Notes under the pieces: model-generated
Databases searched by the model: none
What the model saw: the letters and a program-made list of their open reading frames with translations, nothing else
Told to the model about the DNA's origin: nothing
NCBI RefSeq assembly: GCF_000208925.1
Contig: NW_001914863.1
Coordinates: 66,786-130,785, forward strand
Direction of reading: 5' to 3'
DNA: 64,000 nt
Source: Entamoeba histolytica HM-1:IMSS
Taxonomy: Eukaryota > Evosea > Mastigamoebida > Endamoebidae
Part shown: positions 1 through 10,007 of the stretch, one piece after another
How positions within the stretch are numbered: position 1 is the stretch's first letter
How the letters are laid out: each line of letters begins with the position of its first letter
Program-made: the position numbers and the translations under genes

Positions 1-635
1 AACCTCTTGGAAATTATCGTTTAACTCTACCATTCTTTTCTTAGTTGATAACGACATCAAAACAATTGGTTTTTGTTGACAAGGTATGATGTCATCTGCA
101 GAATATATTACATTTATGGCTTTTGGTTGTAAATTACCTAACCAAGGATTGTCTTTAACTCTTAATTTCCAATACCCCGTAGTTTTATAAGCACTATACC
201 CTGATTCAAAATAAGGTGAATGACTTAATGCATCAAGAAAAGATTTCTTCCATTTAGATGGATTTGTTAAAACTAATAAAAATATTAGTACTTAATATTG
301 ATTATTAAATAGCAAAATAACAATTGTTTATATATAATAAAAGAAAAAAAGAATAACAAACATTGTTTTAATGTAGAAAATGTATACCAATGATCTGCAA
401 CAAATCCATAAATATCTTTCTTCAAAGTAAAATATTCTGTTTGAGGATAGAGTTTTGTTAATGAAAAAAGGATGATTCTAATGATATAAATCCATGAAAT
501 TAAATCTGTTTTAGTATCATTATAATTAGGAATTCCATTAATACATAATGGACATAAACATAATTGTAATGGTTTTCCTTGTGAATCTTTTGAAATAGGT
601 GTTGAGTCAGTATTATTAAACACTGGTTTACTCAT
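1..635 (-). CDS. Partial gene, unknown function, one intron, runs off the left edge
   Basis: The first exon is 362-635 and starts with ATG. The reading frame continues in 1-272 after removing an 89-bp intron (273-361) that opens GTTTGTTATTC and closes TTTTTATTAG, the usual Entamoeba form; the join keeps the frame (phase 1). The C-terminal end lies outside the window. About 180 residues are visible, with a CxCPxC cluster near residue 27 and then an alternating hydrophobic/aromatic region ending in a KWKKSFLDAL stretch, a GYWKL motif and NPWL. The tryptophan/aromatic spacing with GYWKL is weakly reminiscent of a winged-helix (forkhead-like) DNA-binding fold, but this is only an impression. I do not recognise the gene with confidence. 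Confidence 0.65.
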
Positions 636-643
636 TGATTTCT

Positions 644-973
644 TAATGTTAATAATACTGATTTATCAAGTTGCTAGTTCAGTCATTTCTTATTCAAAAA
701 GTAATTCTCTTTATTTTATATGTTTCTTTTCTTTCCTCTGTTTTTCATAACTTTTTACATTTTTTTATTCGTTTCAACGCACTTTTTTTCTCCTTCTTTT
801 ATCTTCCTTTTAGATTCATTTTCTGGATTTTTTTTTTTTATTAACTCGAAATGAACAGTTTATTATTCTTTTCTTCTTACTTTTGTTTTTAGTGTTTAAA
901 AGAACCTTTGAGGATTTCATCATTCACGAATGGCAGTCTTAACTTAAGGAATTATAAAAACAAAAAAAAAATT
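644..973. other. Intergenic region between divergent genes
   Basis: About 330 bp of T-rich sequence separates the left-edge gene (minus strand) from the metallophosphoesterase (plus strand). The second gene's frame is open from 908, but only through a TTG codon, so the stretch 908-973 is most likely 5' flank. I see no RNA gene here. Confidence 0.5.
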
Positions 974-2896
974 ATGAAACGTTTCGAATCTATCTTTATG
1001 ATTATCGATGTTATTTTGTTTATTATTGTTTGGATAACGTTGTTTGGTATTATTCTTTATTTGTTTTATCCAACTCTCCCACCTGAAATTTATCCAACCC
1101 CAACAATAGTAAAACAATCCAATACTTTTTTTACAATAGTTCAAGTTTCAGACCCTCACTTTTCTAAATGGTGGATTAGTCATGCAGTTAAAAGGATGAA
1201 TAAATTTTGTAGTTCAACCTTAAAGAAAACAAAACCTGAACTTGTTGTTGTTACTGGAGATATTACTAAAGGTCAAAAATTTGCTGCTACAAACTATCCA
1301 ATGCAACACCGAGAAGAGTGGGAAGGTTATAGAACTAGAGTAGACAATGTATGTAAAAGATATTTTTGTAATAGTAATAATTTTAATCAATCAGAAAATG
1401 AGCTATTAAATAGAATACCTAAATGTCTTTCTGATCATTGGATTGATATTCGTGGAAATCATGATAGTGATGGAATGATATATGGTGTTGAAGAAAAAAA
1501 CTATGCTAAAGATTATCTAATTTCTGGAGATCAAAAATTGATTGTCCGAGATATTACTAAAGATAACCAAACTATTAGAGTTATTTTAATCGATATGTTT
1601 CAAGAAACTTCTTTACCTGTTGATGGAGAAGGAATAGTCAATATTTCATTATATAATATATTAAAACAAAAACTAACTGAAAGAAAAACAACTCATACAA
1701 TCCTTGCTGGACATTACCCAATTAATTCAGTTGTTGTTGAAGAAAATGACACTCTACTTAATTGTCTTAGAAATGACTTCAATGATAATCTTCCTTTTTC
1801 GATGTATTGGAGTGGTCATTATCATCAAAAAAATTTACATGTTTATCATAAAGGTGGGATTAGAGAAGTTGAATGTCCAACTATGGAAAATAATGTTGTT
1901 CATATCTATGTATTTAAGGATGGATTTATTTATGACAAAGATTTATATATTTACAAAGACACAGTTTTATTATTAAAACCTACAGCACAAAAATATTATA
2001 ATCATAATTCTGCATTTGAAACACTTGAGTCTTATTCTAAGTTTGAAGGAATTGTTTTTTCATTGAAAAAAGTAAAAATTGTCAAATTGTATATTAATGG
2101 AGAAGAATATTGTCAAATGGATCAAAATGATAAAGATATTCGTTTATATCAATGTGATGCTCAAGAATATTTACTAACTCATCAAAAAATTTATAAAGCA
2201 AAACTTATTGTTTTATTTGAAGATGACTCTATTCAAGAAGATGAACAAGAGATGAAAGAAACATTTAATCATAGAAAATATATTTTGACTCTTTCTTTTT
2301 TTATTCTTACAAATACTGTCTTACTTTTTATAGAAATCAGATTAGTGGTATGTTGTATAATTGCTGGATTATTGTTTAGATTCAAGCCATTAATTTATTT
2401 GACTCGATTTGTTCCATTCACATTCATTCGTAAGTATAGAAAGATGCCACTTTCTTATTTGTTATTATTTATTGGTATTTTATTGTATATACACTGTGGC
2501 TATATTGTAATTGGAGATATAGGAATGGGAGAACCTGTTTACATAACTTTTAAAACCGTTCTTGTTGGACCTCGTTCAGCTCATTTCCATTCAACAAGAA
2601 TTGCCATCATTTGTTTCTTAATTATATTAACATGGTATTGTTGCTATGGAGTTGCTTTGTATAATATGCAATACCAAATCCAAGCAAATTTGTGTTTTGG
2701 AGTTGTTGCTTTCCTCCTTGGAGTTTTCACAAGAATGGTTTTATTTACTGCTGCTGTTTCTTTAATCTTTACAAGCCCTTTTACATACATTATGCTTTTG
2801 AATATAGGTATTCTTGTTCACAGCAAATATGGTTATTCAGTAGATTTAAAACTTAAAAAATCAACTCTGTCTCAAAAAGTGCTCGTTATTTATTAG
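974..2896 (+). CDS. TMEM62-like transmembrane metallophosphoesterase
   Basis: This 640-aa protein starts at the first ATG (974). A signal-anchor segment lies at about residues 8-32. A calcineurin-like phosphoesterase domain follows, with its metal ligands in order: D60 and H62 (VSDPHF), D96 (TGDITKG), N162-H163-D164 (RGNHD), H247 (AGHYP) and H282/H284 (SGHYH). A lumenal beta-rich region comes next, and the last 200 residues form several membrane helices. This layout matches the animal/plant/protist TMEM62 family; it predicts an extracytoplasmic phosphoesterase of unknown substrate anchored in a secretory or surface membrane. All metal ligands are present, so activity is plausible. The downstream gene is on the same strand 74 bp away. 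Confidence 0.85.
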   Translation: MKRFESIFMIIDVILFIIVWITLFGIILYLFYPTLPPEIYPTPTIVKQSNTFFTIVQVSDPHFSKWWISHAVKRMNKFCSSTLKKTKPELVVVTGDITKGQKFAATNYPMQHREEWEGYRTRVDNVCKRYFCNSNNFNQSENELLNRIPKCLSDHWIDIRGNHDSDGMIYGVEEKNYAKDYLISGDQKLIVRDITKDNQTIRVILIDMFQETSLPVDGEGIVNISLYNILKQKLTERKTTHTILAGHYPINSVVVEENDTLLNCLRNDFNDNLPFSMYWSGHYHQKNLHVYHKGGIREVECPTMENNVVHIYVFKDGFIYDKDLYIYKDTVLLLKPTAQKYYNHNSAFETLESYSKFEGIVFSLKKVKIVKLYINGEEYCQMDQNDKDIRLYQCDAQEYLLTHQKIYKAKLIVLFEDDSIQEDEQEMKETFNHRKYILTLSFFILTNTVLLFIEIRLVVCCIIAGLLFRFKPLIYLTRFVPFTFIRKYRKMPLSYLLLFIGILLYIHCGYIVIGDIGMGEPVYITFKTVLVGPRSAHFHSTRIAIICFLIILTWYCCYGVALYNMQYQIQANLCFGVVAFLLGVFTRMVLFTAAVSLIFTSPFTYIMLLNIGILVHSKYGYSVDLKLKKSTLSQKVLVIY

Positions 2897-2970
2897 TTTT
2901 TAATTAATTTTTTAAAAAAAAAATATTAACATCATTAATCTTTGTCTTGAGAACTAATAAAAAATATAAG

Positions 2971-4350
2971 ATGGAGGCAAGTGAAAAGGAATTAGCTAAG
3001 ACTACGATTAAGAAAGGATTTAAATTTTCTTTCTCTTTTGACCCTGAAAACTTAAAACAGCCAACTTCAGAAGGAAAAATTAATTATTGTTCATGTGGAG
3101 CTGTTCTTACTTCTTCTCCTTGTCCATTTTGTGGTAAGACATCTTCTTCTGTTACTCCTTTAAAAAATGGCTTTGGTTTATTCAAACTAACTTCTGGAAA
3201 ACAAACCACTGATATAAAAACCCATGTCTATTGTATTGACATTTCTGGTTCTATGGAAGGTAATAGAATTTATAGTATTCAATCAACAATTAAAAAAAAG
3301 ATCCAAGAATTAGTTCTTTCACGTCCACAAGACAAGGTTGCTATTGTTTTATTTGAAAGTGATTGTTTTATTATTGGAGATGGAATGTCCGATATTGTTC
3401 AAATTGACTCAGATTTATCTATTGATGCTATTGAAAAGAAAGTAAAGAGTTATCCTACCATTCATCCAATTTCTGAAAGTTTAAGCTCTTTAATGAAAAA
3501 AATAGATTCAATAAACACTAACGGAAGAACAGCTTCAATTTCAGGGTTATGGATTTCTATATTGTTAGCAATAAGGACAGGTGGTGATGTTTTGTTTTGT
3601 ACGGATGGGATGCAGAATAAAGGGCTTGGTACTGATAATGTTAATAAAATCATTCAAGTTTTACAATCACAACATGGATCAACTGTTGTGAATTTGTTTT
3701 TCTTTGAAGACTGTGACTCATTTATTGGTTCATTCTCAAGTATTGCAACTACAACTAAAGGTCGTGTTAGTTCAGTTAGATTAGACAATATCAAAAAAGG
3801 AGTTGATGCTGCTATGAAAAGAGAGAATTTAGGATATGACGTTGAGTTTACTTATAAACACCCAAAAGGAATTGAATTAGACAAAGGAGTAAATTCAATG
3901 CATATAGTTTCTTCTTCAGAAGCCATTCCAATCAGATATACTGTTACTAATCCTGATGTGATTATAAAAATGCCTTCTCTTAAAGTTCAAGTTATTATGA
4001 AATACAAAGCACCGAATGGATCAGAGATGAAAGCTGTTATTGAAGGTTCAATAGATTTAGTCGAAACTATTGGAAGTCAAAATGTTAAAGTAGTAATTTC
4101 AACAACATTAAATGTTATTTCTCAACTAGTGGAAAAAAATAAGTTTACAGAAGCTCTTGATGAATTAAATAAACTCAAGACTTTTAAATTTAATATTAGT
4201 GCTGATGAAGACGAGATGTTTAAACAAACCCTTCCTTGTCTTGAATCATTTATTGAGCAAGGTAAAAGTGGGGAAATTCCAAAAGATGAAGTTGTTGCAG
4301 TCTTAAATAATATGAAGTCAATTAAACCAAGTGATATTTCGACCAAATAA
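2971..4350 (+). CDS. von Willebrand factor A domain protein with N-terminal zinc ribbon
   Basis: This 459-aa protein starts at ATG 2971; an extension to 2947 would need TTG. An N-terminal four-cysteine cluster (C40, C42, C51, C54; CSCG...CPFC) looks like a small zinc ribbon. It is followed by a vWA domain (about residues 83-270) with an intact MIDAS: D90-I-S92-G-S94 and the later D212 (CTDGMQN). The C-terminal region is predicted to be beta-rich with a short helical end. The zinc-ribbon-then-vWA order recalls the Sec23/Sec24 trunk, but the intact MIDAS and short length argue against a COPII coat subunit. It is probably cytosolic and involved in protein binding. I know of no specific function. 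Confidence 0.8.
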   Translation: MEASEKELAKTTIKKGFKFSFSFDPENLKQPTSEGKINYCSCGAVLTSSPCPFCGKTSSSVTPLKNGFGLFKLTSGKQTTDIKTHVYCIDISGSMEGNRIYSIQSTIKKKIQELVLSRPQDKVAIVLFESDCFIIGDGMSDIVQIDSDLSIDAIEKKVKSYPTIHPISESLSSLMKKIDSINTNGRTASISGLWISILLAIRTGGDVLFCTDGMQNKGLGTDNVNKIIQVLQSQHGSTVVNLFFFEDCDSFIGSFSSIATTTKGRVSSVRLDNIKKGVDAAMKRENLGYDVEFTYKHPKGIELDKGVNSMHIVSSSEAIPIRYTVTNPDVIIKMPSLKVQVIMKYKAPNGSEMKAVIEGSIDLVETIGSQNVKVVISTTLNVISQLVEKNKFTEALDELNKLKTFKFNISADEDEMFKQTLPCLESFIEQGKSGEIPKDEVVAVLNNMKSIKPSDISTK

Positions 4351-4379
4351 GTATTAATTCACTAATTTTTTGCTTTTTA

Positions 4380-5804
4380 TTAATTGAATACTAAACAGTC
4401 AAGATTTTCTGCTACTTTATTTATATCAAAGAAGATAAGTTCTGACTGAAGTAATGCTAGGTTATGAAGATGAATTGATTCTGCATTTGTAAGAGCAAAA
4501 TAACGAGATTTAAGGATAATCAAATTAGAAAGAAATGTTGGTAATGTAATTTGACTTTGATATACTTTTTCTACAATTAATTCATCAATATTACGTAACA
4601 ATGAAAGATCTAAAGACTCTGTTTTTATTAATGATTTGATATGTAAAATACGACAAGTTCGTGGTAATTGTAGTGGATGAGTGTCTTTAGGGTCAAAAGT
4701 ACATTCCTCCAATATTAAATATTCTAATTGAGAAAATCGTGAAAGATTTAATTTACCGTTATGTCTTTGAAGTGTTAGTTTTATTATTGAACTATTAAAT
4801 GGAAGAAAATCATCATTGCAAGTTAGTGCTTCTAATTGTGGTGGATAAAAATCATCAATATCAACTGAAGTATCAATGACACAATCATCTAAGATTAGAT
4901 GTTTTATTTCTTTATAGTTTCTAATAGAAGCTTTATCTTTAAAGTGATAATGTTTAATGGAAATATATTTTTGAAGAAGTTCAATACTATTTATGTTTTT
5001 TGATCCATCAATTTGAATATAAGGAGATGGTTGTTTTTTTATAATTTGGTCATTTTGATTCTTTTGAATTTGAAGTAAATGAAGATGATAAGGATTGTCC
5101 AAAGAAGAGATATCTTTTTCACTACAAAAAATAAGATTAAAATTGACTTCTGTTAGTTTTTGAAGATAAAGAACTTGTTGTAATTCATCAATAGAATTAC
5201 TTTGAATAACTAAAGTTGAAACATGATAAAGTTGAAGTGAATTAATGAAATCCATATCAATAGAATTATGAAATATTAATCTAACATAATTTAATTGATG
5301 TTTTTTAAATAAATATTGTTTAACTTTATTTTCTCCTTGAAGTATTATAGTTGCTCGTTGAAGTGATTTGAAACTGATTAATTTAATAGGATCTTCTCCA
5401 TCATATCGTATTTCAATAAAACGATTTTTATCTGATTTTTCTATTTCATCTAAGTCATTGCTAATGTTAAAATTTTTGATAGCTAGTTTTACATTATGGT
5501 TATTGCTCATAACCAATTGCATTTGAGAAGAATTTCCATATAATTCAAATATCTTTAAATTTTGAAAAATATCTAATTCCTTTAAAAATGCTTTCTGTTG
5601 AAAAAACACATTACGAGGATATTCTAATAGAGAAGGAGGTGGTGGATAATTTGGACTAATCTCAACTTCTTTTAAAGTTGACATAAACTTTTTATTAATT
5701 TGGATAAATGTAAATACCTCTCTGTAATGACTTAAATAAGGAATTATTCTTACTAATGATACAATATTCAATTTCCCATATTCTTCATGTTCTTGATAAT
5801 TCAT
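4380..5804 (-). CDS. Leucine-rich-repeat-like protein of Entamoeba type
   Basis: This 474-aa protein starts at ATG 5804; the frame is open further upstream only from a TTG. The N-terminus (LVRIIPYLSHYREVFTFIQ then NKKF) matches the short F-box-like opening common to a large set of Entamoeba leucine-rich proteins. The rest is irregular leucine/isoleucine-rich repeats of about 20-25 residues (for example FSQLEYLILEEC). There is no signal peptide or membrane segment, so it is probably cytosolic and mediates protein contacts. The gene converges with the vWA gene; the two stop codons are only 30 bp apart. Molecular function unknown. Confidence 0.75.
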   Translation of the reverse strand: MNYQEHEEYGKLNIVSLVRIIPYLSHYREVFTFIQINKKFMSTLKEVEISPNYPPPPSLLEYPRNVFFQQKAFLKELDIFQNLKIFELYGNSSQMQLVMSNNHNVKLAIKNFNISNDLDEIEKSDKNRFIEIRYDGEDPIKLISFKSLQRATIILQGENKVKQYLFKKHQLNYVRLIFHNSIDMDFINSLQLYHVSTLVIQSNSIDELQQVLYLQKLTEVNFNLIFCSEKDISSLDNPYHLHLLQIQKNQNDQIIKKQPSPYIQIDGSKNINSIELLQKYISIKHYHFKDKASIRNYKEIKHLILDDCVIDTSVDIDDFYPPQLEALTCNDDFLPFNSSIIKLTLQRHNGKLNLSRFSQLEYLILEECTFDPKDTHPLQLPRTCRILHIKSLIKTESLDLSLLRNIDELIVEKVYQSQITLPTFLSNLIILKSRYFALTNAESIHLHNLALLQSELIFFDINKVAENLDCLVFN

Positions 5805-6328
5805 ATTAAAATAATTAGATATTACAATGTTATGAATTTTTTGTTCTATATGATGTGGAATTATATCAATATGAGGTGGTTCCACATTTCTTATCTCAAA
5901 AAGTTTATTGTTATATTCTTTTTTTTTACAAATAATATGCAAGGTTTTTCTTTAGATACTTTGTTATTTATTTCGTAGTGATAACCAATTGTTTTGATAA
6001 ACCTCTTAGGTTATTAAAGTTCATTTATTATGTTGATTCTTTTTATGAAATTAAATGAAAAAGAGAATCATACAAACAACTAAAATACAATAAAACTAAA
6101 TAGAATCATTATAGTTGATTCTTTTATTGAAATGATGAATTTTATTTTTTATGTCTTCAAAATGAGTTAATTAAAGTTAATAATTTTAAAATGAATAACT
6201 TATTTAAAAATTCAGTGAGTTTATTGTTGTAATTTGAAATGAACATATAAATACAAAATTATTAAATACCAATCTAAAATAATCAATTCATTAAAGTGAA
6301 GGGAAAAAAATATATTTTGTTGGTTAGG
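5805..6328. other. AT-rich intergenic region
   Basis: This stretch contains no convincing gene. It includes an imperfect inverted repeat at about 6032-6069 (a TGATTC arm and a GAATCA arm joined by A/T-rich sequence) and a second copy of the GTTGATTCTTTT motif at about 6112-6125. Both are compatible with promoter or 3'-end elements of the two minus-strand genes around it. Confidence 0.4.
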
Positions 6329-7390
6329 TTAATCCTCTTCTTCCATTTTTTCTAATTCTTCATCAAAATAAAATTGGTCATCAGCATCATCTTCATCATC
6401 TTCTTGTTCTTTTTCCATTTTCATACGTTGCTCTTTTTTCTTCTTTTGTTCTTCTTTTAATTTTTGTATATTTTCACTTCTTTGTTGATCAGCTTGTTTT
6501 ACTTTTTCAGTGTTTTCTTTCATCCAAGCCTCATCATCATCATAATCATATAATCTATATAAGCATTTACCTTTCATGAAATCACTGTTAATAGATAATA
6601 AATGTAATTTTAGTCTTGGACCAATATCAATTAATTTAACATAACTCTTTTGTTTTTCAATATTTTCTTTACCCATTTTATTTACAGGTAAAACAACTTT
6701 TTCTTCTTTTTCTTCATCTTCATTATTTCCTTCAATATCTTCTCTCTTAGAATCTCTAACACGAATAACATAATGTCTTAATTCTACCATATCAGTTTCT
6801 TTATCATAATTAAATAATAAAGCTCTTCTGTATTTTTTTATTTTAGCAACTGATGCTTGAATTGGTGGGAATAATTGTTGTAAAACAATTCTTAATGTTT
6901 TTAATTGTTCACCACCTTGATTAAATCCATTCAAAATAAGTAATGGAGATGTTGTCATTTCTGGTGAATTTGGTGGATACATAATTCCTGAACTTTTTTG
7001 AATATCCTTTCTTAATGTATATTCTTCTACCTTAAATAAACAAGTAGGACCTCTTGGTAATTTACCAATTCTTAAATGAAGTCCACTTGCTGAATTGGAA
7101 TAAATCAACATATGTGAAACACACATTTCCATTGCTGCAAATTTTAAGTCACTTAATGTATTTGATGGTCGTTCTTGTAAATTAATAGCAGTTAATGGAA
7201 GCATAACAAATCTTGTGTCTTGAACTAATGCCTTACTTGATTTTCCTATTTTCCCTCTTCTTATAACAAAAGATTTTGGTAATTTTTTATATTCATTTTC
7301 TTCATTTTGAAGTTTAATTGCTTTGCATTCTTTAGCTGCTTTTTTTGCTGCTCGTTGTTCACGATAAGTTTTTTTACTTGTTTTAGGCAT
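6329..7390 (-). CDS. SSF1: Brix-domain ribosome biogenesis protein Ssf1/Peter Pan
   Basis: This 353-aa protein starts at ATG 7390. The N-terminus is basic. The Brix domain spans about residues 38-275 and shows Peter Pan/Ssf1 hallmarks: SFVIRRGKIGK, DTRFVMLPLTA, RIGKLPRGPT and a late block DIGPRLKLHLL. The C-terminus is highly charged, with lysine/glutamate coiled coil followed by an acidic tail, as in Ssf1 proteins. Family knowledge: Ssf1/Ppan acts in the nucleolus in maturation of 27S pre-rRNA and assembly of the large ribosomal subunit. No odd features were seen. Confidence 0.92.
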   Translation of the reverse strand: MPKTSKKTYREQRAAKKAAKECKAIKLQNEENEYKKLPKSFVIRRGKIGKSSKALVQDTRFVMLPLTAINLQERPSNTLSDLKFAAMEMCVSHMLIYSNSASGLHLRIGKLPRGPTCLFKVEEYTLRKDIQKSSGIMYPPNSPEMTTSPLLILNGFNQGGEQLKTLRIVLQQLFPPIQASVAKIKKYRRALLFNYDKETDMVELRHYVIRVRDSKREDIEGNNEDEEKEEKVVLPVNKMGKENIEKQKSYVKLIDIGPRLKLHLLSINSDFMKGKCLYRLYDYDDDEAWMKENTEKVKQADQQRSENIQKLKEEQKKKKEQRMKMEKEQEDDEDDADDQFYFDEELEKMEEED

Positions 7391-7552
7391 TTTCTTAAGT
7401 AAATAAATTCTTTTGTTTTTGAGTTGCCCTTTTTATTATTTTATTATTTTATAATTTATTTTAACTATAAAACATTCTTTCTTTCCTTTTCTTTCTTTTT
7501 AAGATTTATTTTTTGATTACTTTTTCTTATTGAACATCTTATTCTTCAACGA

Positions 7553-8236
7553 ATGACTGACCACGAAGAGACATCAACACAAAAAGCAGTTAGTCTAACA
7601 GATACTAATGATTTATTCCAATTATTAAATGAACTTGAATCACGTTTCCTTCCAATGAGATCACGTGAAAAAAAGGAAGTTGATATTGGAAGGATTCAAC
7701 AACGACCTCATAAGATTGGAGAATATCCTGGGAGTGTATATATTGAAATTCCAATAGAAATAAAAAATAAAATAATGGAAGAAACAAATCAATTTAGTCA
7801 AGACTTTAAACCTATTCAATCACTTCATATTTCTTTAACAAAAGAATTCAGTTTACGTGAACATCAAATTCCTTTATTTGTTCAAGAGGTAAGAAAAAAA
7901 ATAAAAAGACTTCCAACTTTTACTATCACCTTTGGTCAATTAGAATTATTATTAAACCCTGAACAAAACACAGAATTTTTATCAATACAAGTAACTTCTC
8001 CAGAAATTCTTTCATTGATTGATTTACTTGATACGGTTATGATGTCATTTAATTTAGAAAAGTATTATGAAGAACGTAAAATTCATTCTTCATTAATGTA
8101 TCGAACTGAACACCTAAAAGAGCCATATGAATTATCTTCCTTTAATAAATGTTTATTGAGTTTTAAACCTGCAACGATAAAGATTAGGTTAGGAGAAATT
8201 GTGTATACTTGTGTGTTAGGCGGTTATTCAATGTAA
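7553..8236 (+). CDS. USB1: U6 snRNA phosphodiesterase (USB1/Mpn1 family)
   Basis: This 227-aa protein starts at ATG 7553. It has the two tetrapeptides of the 2H phosphoesterase fold: H92-I-S94 in LHISLTKEF and H178-S-S180 in IHSSLMYR, spaced as in USB1. The SVYIEIP strand before the first motif is also typical. Family knowledge: USB1 is a nuclear 3'-5' exonuclease that trims the oligo(U) tail of U6 snRNA and leaves a protected end, which supports spliceosome function. That fits a genome with introns, many of which occur in this window. It is divergently transcribed from SSF1, with about 160 bp between the start codons. Confidence 0.87.
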   Translation: MTDHEETSTQKAVSLTDTNDLFQLLNELESRFLPMRSREKKEVDIGRIQQRPHKIGEYPGSVYIEIPIEIKNKIMEETNQFSQDFKPIQSLHISLTKEFSLREHQIPLFVQEVRKKIKRLPTFTITFGQLELLLNPEQNTEFLSIQVTSPEILSLIDLLDTVMMSFNLEKYYEERKIHSSLMYRTEHLKEPYELSSFNKCLLSFKPATIKIRLGEIVYTCVLGGYSM

Positions 8237-8314
8237 TACTATAATCAATAATAAAGTTTATTATTTAATTTATTATAATTTTTTTAAATAGAAAAAATAG
8301 TGTTTCTACATTCA

Positions 8315-9934
8315 ATGACAGAAGGAGTAAAACGGGTTTTACCTTCATTTAATATTTTACCAAAAAAAATGAGTCATGACCAAAAACGGTTTCAAATATT
8401 TGAAAATTATAATGAAAAAAAAAAGGTAATAGAAGCAATTAAACAACCAGTTAATGAATTAATTGAGCAAGTAGAAAATAAAGAGTTAAAGGCAAAACTT
8501 TCAAGAGAAGTAAAAAGTCTTATTGATGAGTTAATACAACAAATCAGTGATCTTAAAAATCAAATAAAAGTATTAGAAAGAAAATATGAAATATATAATA
8601 TTCAAGAACAAAATACTGTTATTAGAAGTGAGTCACAAAATGATAACATTCCAAAATTAACAGATACAAAAGATAATAAAGAAATTATTCCAATGGAATG
8701 TGAAACAAATACAACAGATATTTTATTTGAAGGATATAAAGATACTCCTCAAGTAGATACAGGTTTAATAGAAATAAAGAATAAAAGAAGAATACTTGCT
8801 GATAAACAAATTAATGAAGTAGCAAAATGTAGATGGATTGAACAAATGTTTGGAAAAGGATGGGATATGATTGAAGTAAAAAAAGATTATCTTTTGACAA
8901 TACAAAACGAAATAATATCACATTTAGAAATTGAGATATCATTATGTATTGTTATATTTGATGGTTATGGTAATGTAATTGGATTTGAAATAGAAGGGAT
9001 GAATAAACTTAATTATTATAATGAAATACATGATGTAGAATGTACTTTATTTTCTCTTTATGATGAAACAAAAGAAGAAATGAATTGTAAAATGTATCGA
9101 TTAAATGAAGATAATAACATTATTATATTATTTAATAAAAGTGGAGAAACTATATGTAAAGTTAATGTGAATGGAAGAGATATTATTAAAATAGGTGTTC
9201 CTATAATACAATTAAGTTCAATTGATATTGAAACAATTAATATTGAGGATGATACTGTTTATAATTCATTTATAAAATTTATTTCACATCAAGACATAGA
9301 AAATGAAATTGATATTCAAGGAATGTTATGTTTTTATAAAAAGAATACATTTAATGGAAAAGAAAATGAAGATTTTATAATAAATACATTTAAGAAAGAA
9401 AAAGATAAACAGAATTGTATTGATGATGAACAACAAGTAGATGATATTTTAATTACTATTATTCAAGAAATGTCAGAAAAAAGTGAATGGGAAATGATAT
9501 TTTCATCAAAAACAATGAAAGAAACAAATAAAAATTTTAATGAAATAATAATAAATCAAAAGAGTTTGTTAATTAATTTACAAACAAAAGAAAAAGAATG
9601 GGTTTGTATTTATATTGAAGATAAAATAATAAAAAAAGAATTTAACCAAATAACAAATCAAACACATTTTATTTATTCAACAAAAACTAAAAAAAAATAT
9701 CAATTAAAAGATAACATGATTATTTCATTTTCTCTTCATGATAATAATTGTTCATTATTTACTCTTGGAAATAGAATTGGTTTTATTCATATAGCAAAAA
9801 CGAAAAATAAAAGATGTTGTGTTTCAAGATTATCTGAATTATATAAAGAAATGAATGATAATGATTTATTCAATATTTCTTCTTCTATTAATAAATTTGA
9901 AATACATCAAATTATAATTCTTAAATTGAGTTAA
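8315..9934 (+). CDS. Coiled-coil protein with divergent TLDc-like region
   Basis: This 539-aa protein starts at ATG 8315; the longer frame would start with GTG. Residues about 25-110 are rich in K/E/Q with heptad-like leucines, probably a coiled coil. The middle (WIEQMFGKGWD, then an IVIFDGYGNVIGFEI block and a TLFSLYDETK block) resembles the TLDc-like domains found in many Entamoeba proteins. A second, similar half follows from about residue 345 (LCFYKKNTFNG). It is very AT-rich with long lysine, asparagine and isoleucine runs. No signal peptide or membrane segment is seen. The family assignment is an inference from pattern and a profile search would decide it. Confidence 0.7.
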   Translation: MTEGVKRVLPSFNILPKKMSHDQKRFQIFENYNEKKKVIEAIKQPVNELIEQVENKELKAKLSREVKSLIDELIQQISDLKNQIKVLERKYEIYNIQEQNTVIRSESQNDNIPKLTDTKDNKEIIPMECETNTTDILFEGYKDTPQVDTGLIEIKNKRRILADKQINEVAKCRWIEQMFGKGWDMIEVKKDYLLTIQNEIISHLEIEISLCIVIFDGYGNVIGFEIEGMNKLNYYNEIHDVECTLFSLYDETKEEMNCKMYRLNEDNNIIILFNKSGETICKVNVNGRDIIKIGVPIIQLSSIDIETINIEDDTVYNSFIKFISHQDIENEIDIQGMLCFYKKNTFNGKENEDFIINTFKKEKDKQNCIDDEQQVDDILITIIQEMSEKSEWEMIFSSKTMKETNKNFNEIIINQKSLLINLQTKEKEWVCIYIEDKIIKKEFNQITNQTHFIYSTKTKKKYQLKDNMIISFSLHDNNCSLFTLGNRIGFIHIAKTKNKRCCVSRLSELYKEMNDNDLFNISSSINKFEIHQIIILKLS

Positions 9935-10007
9935 TTGATTTTATTTTATTGTAAAAATATTAATTCATAAGAGTAAAAATAATTCTCTTCAATATAAATG
10001 AATTTAA

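Noticed and set aside
908..973. N-terminal extension of the metallophosphoesterase
   Set aside because: It would start with TTG; the ATG at 974 lies right before the signal anchor. The same reasoning trimmed the vWA, LRR, TLDc-like and TMK genes.
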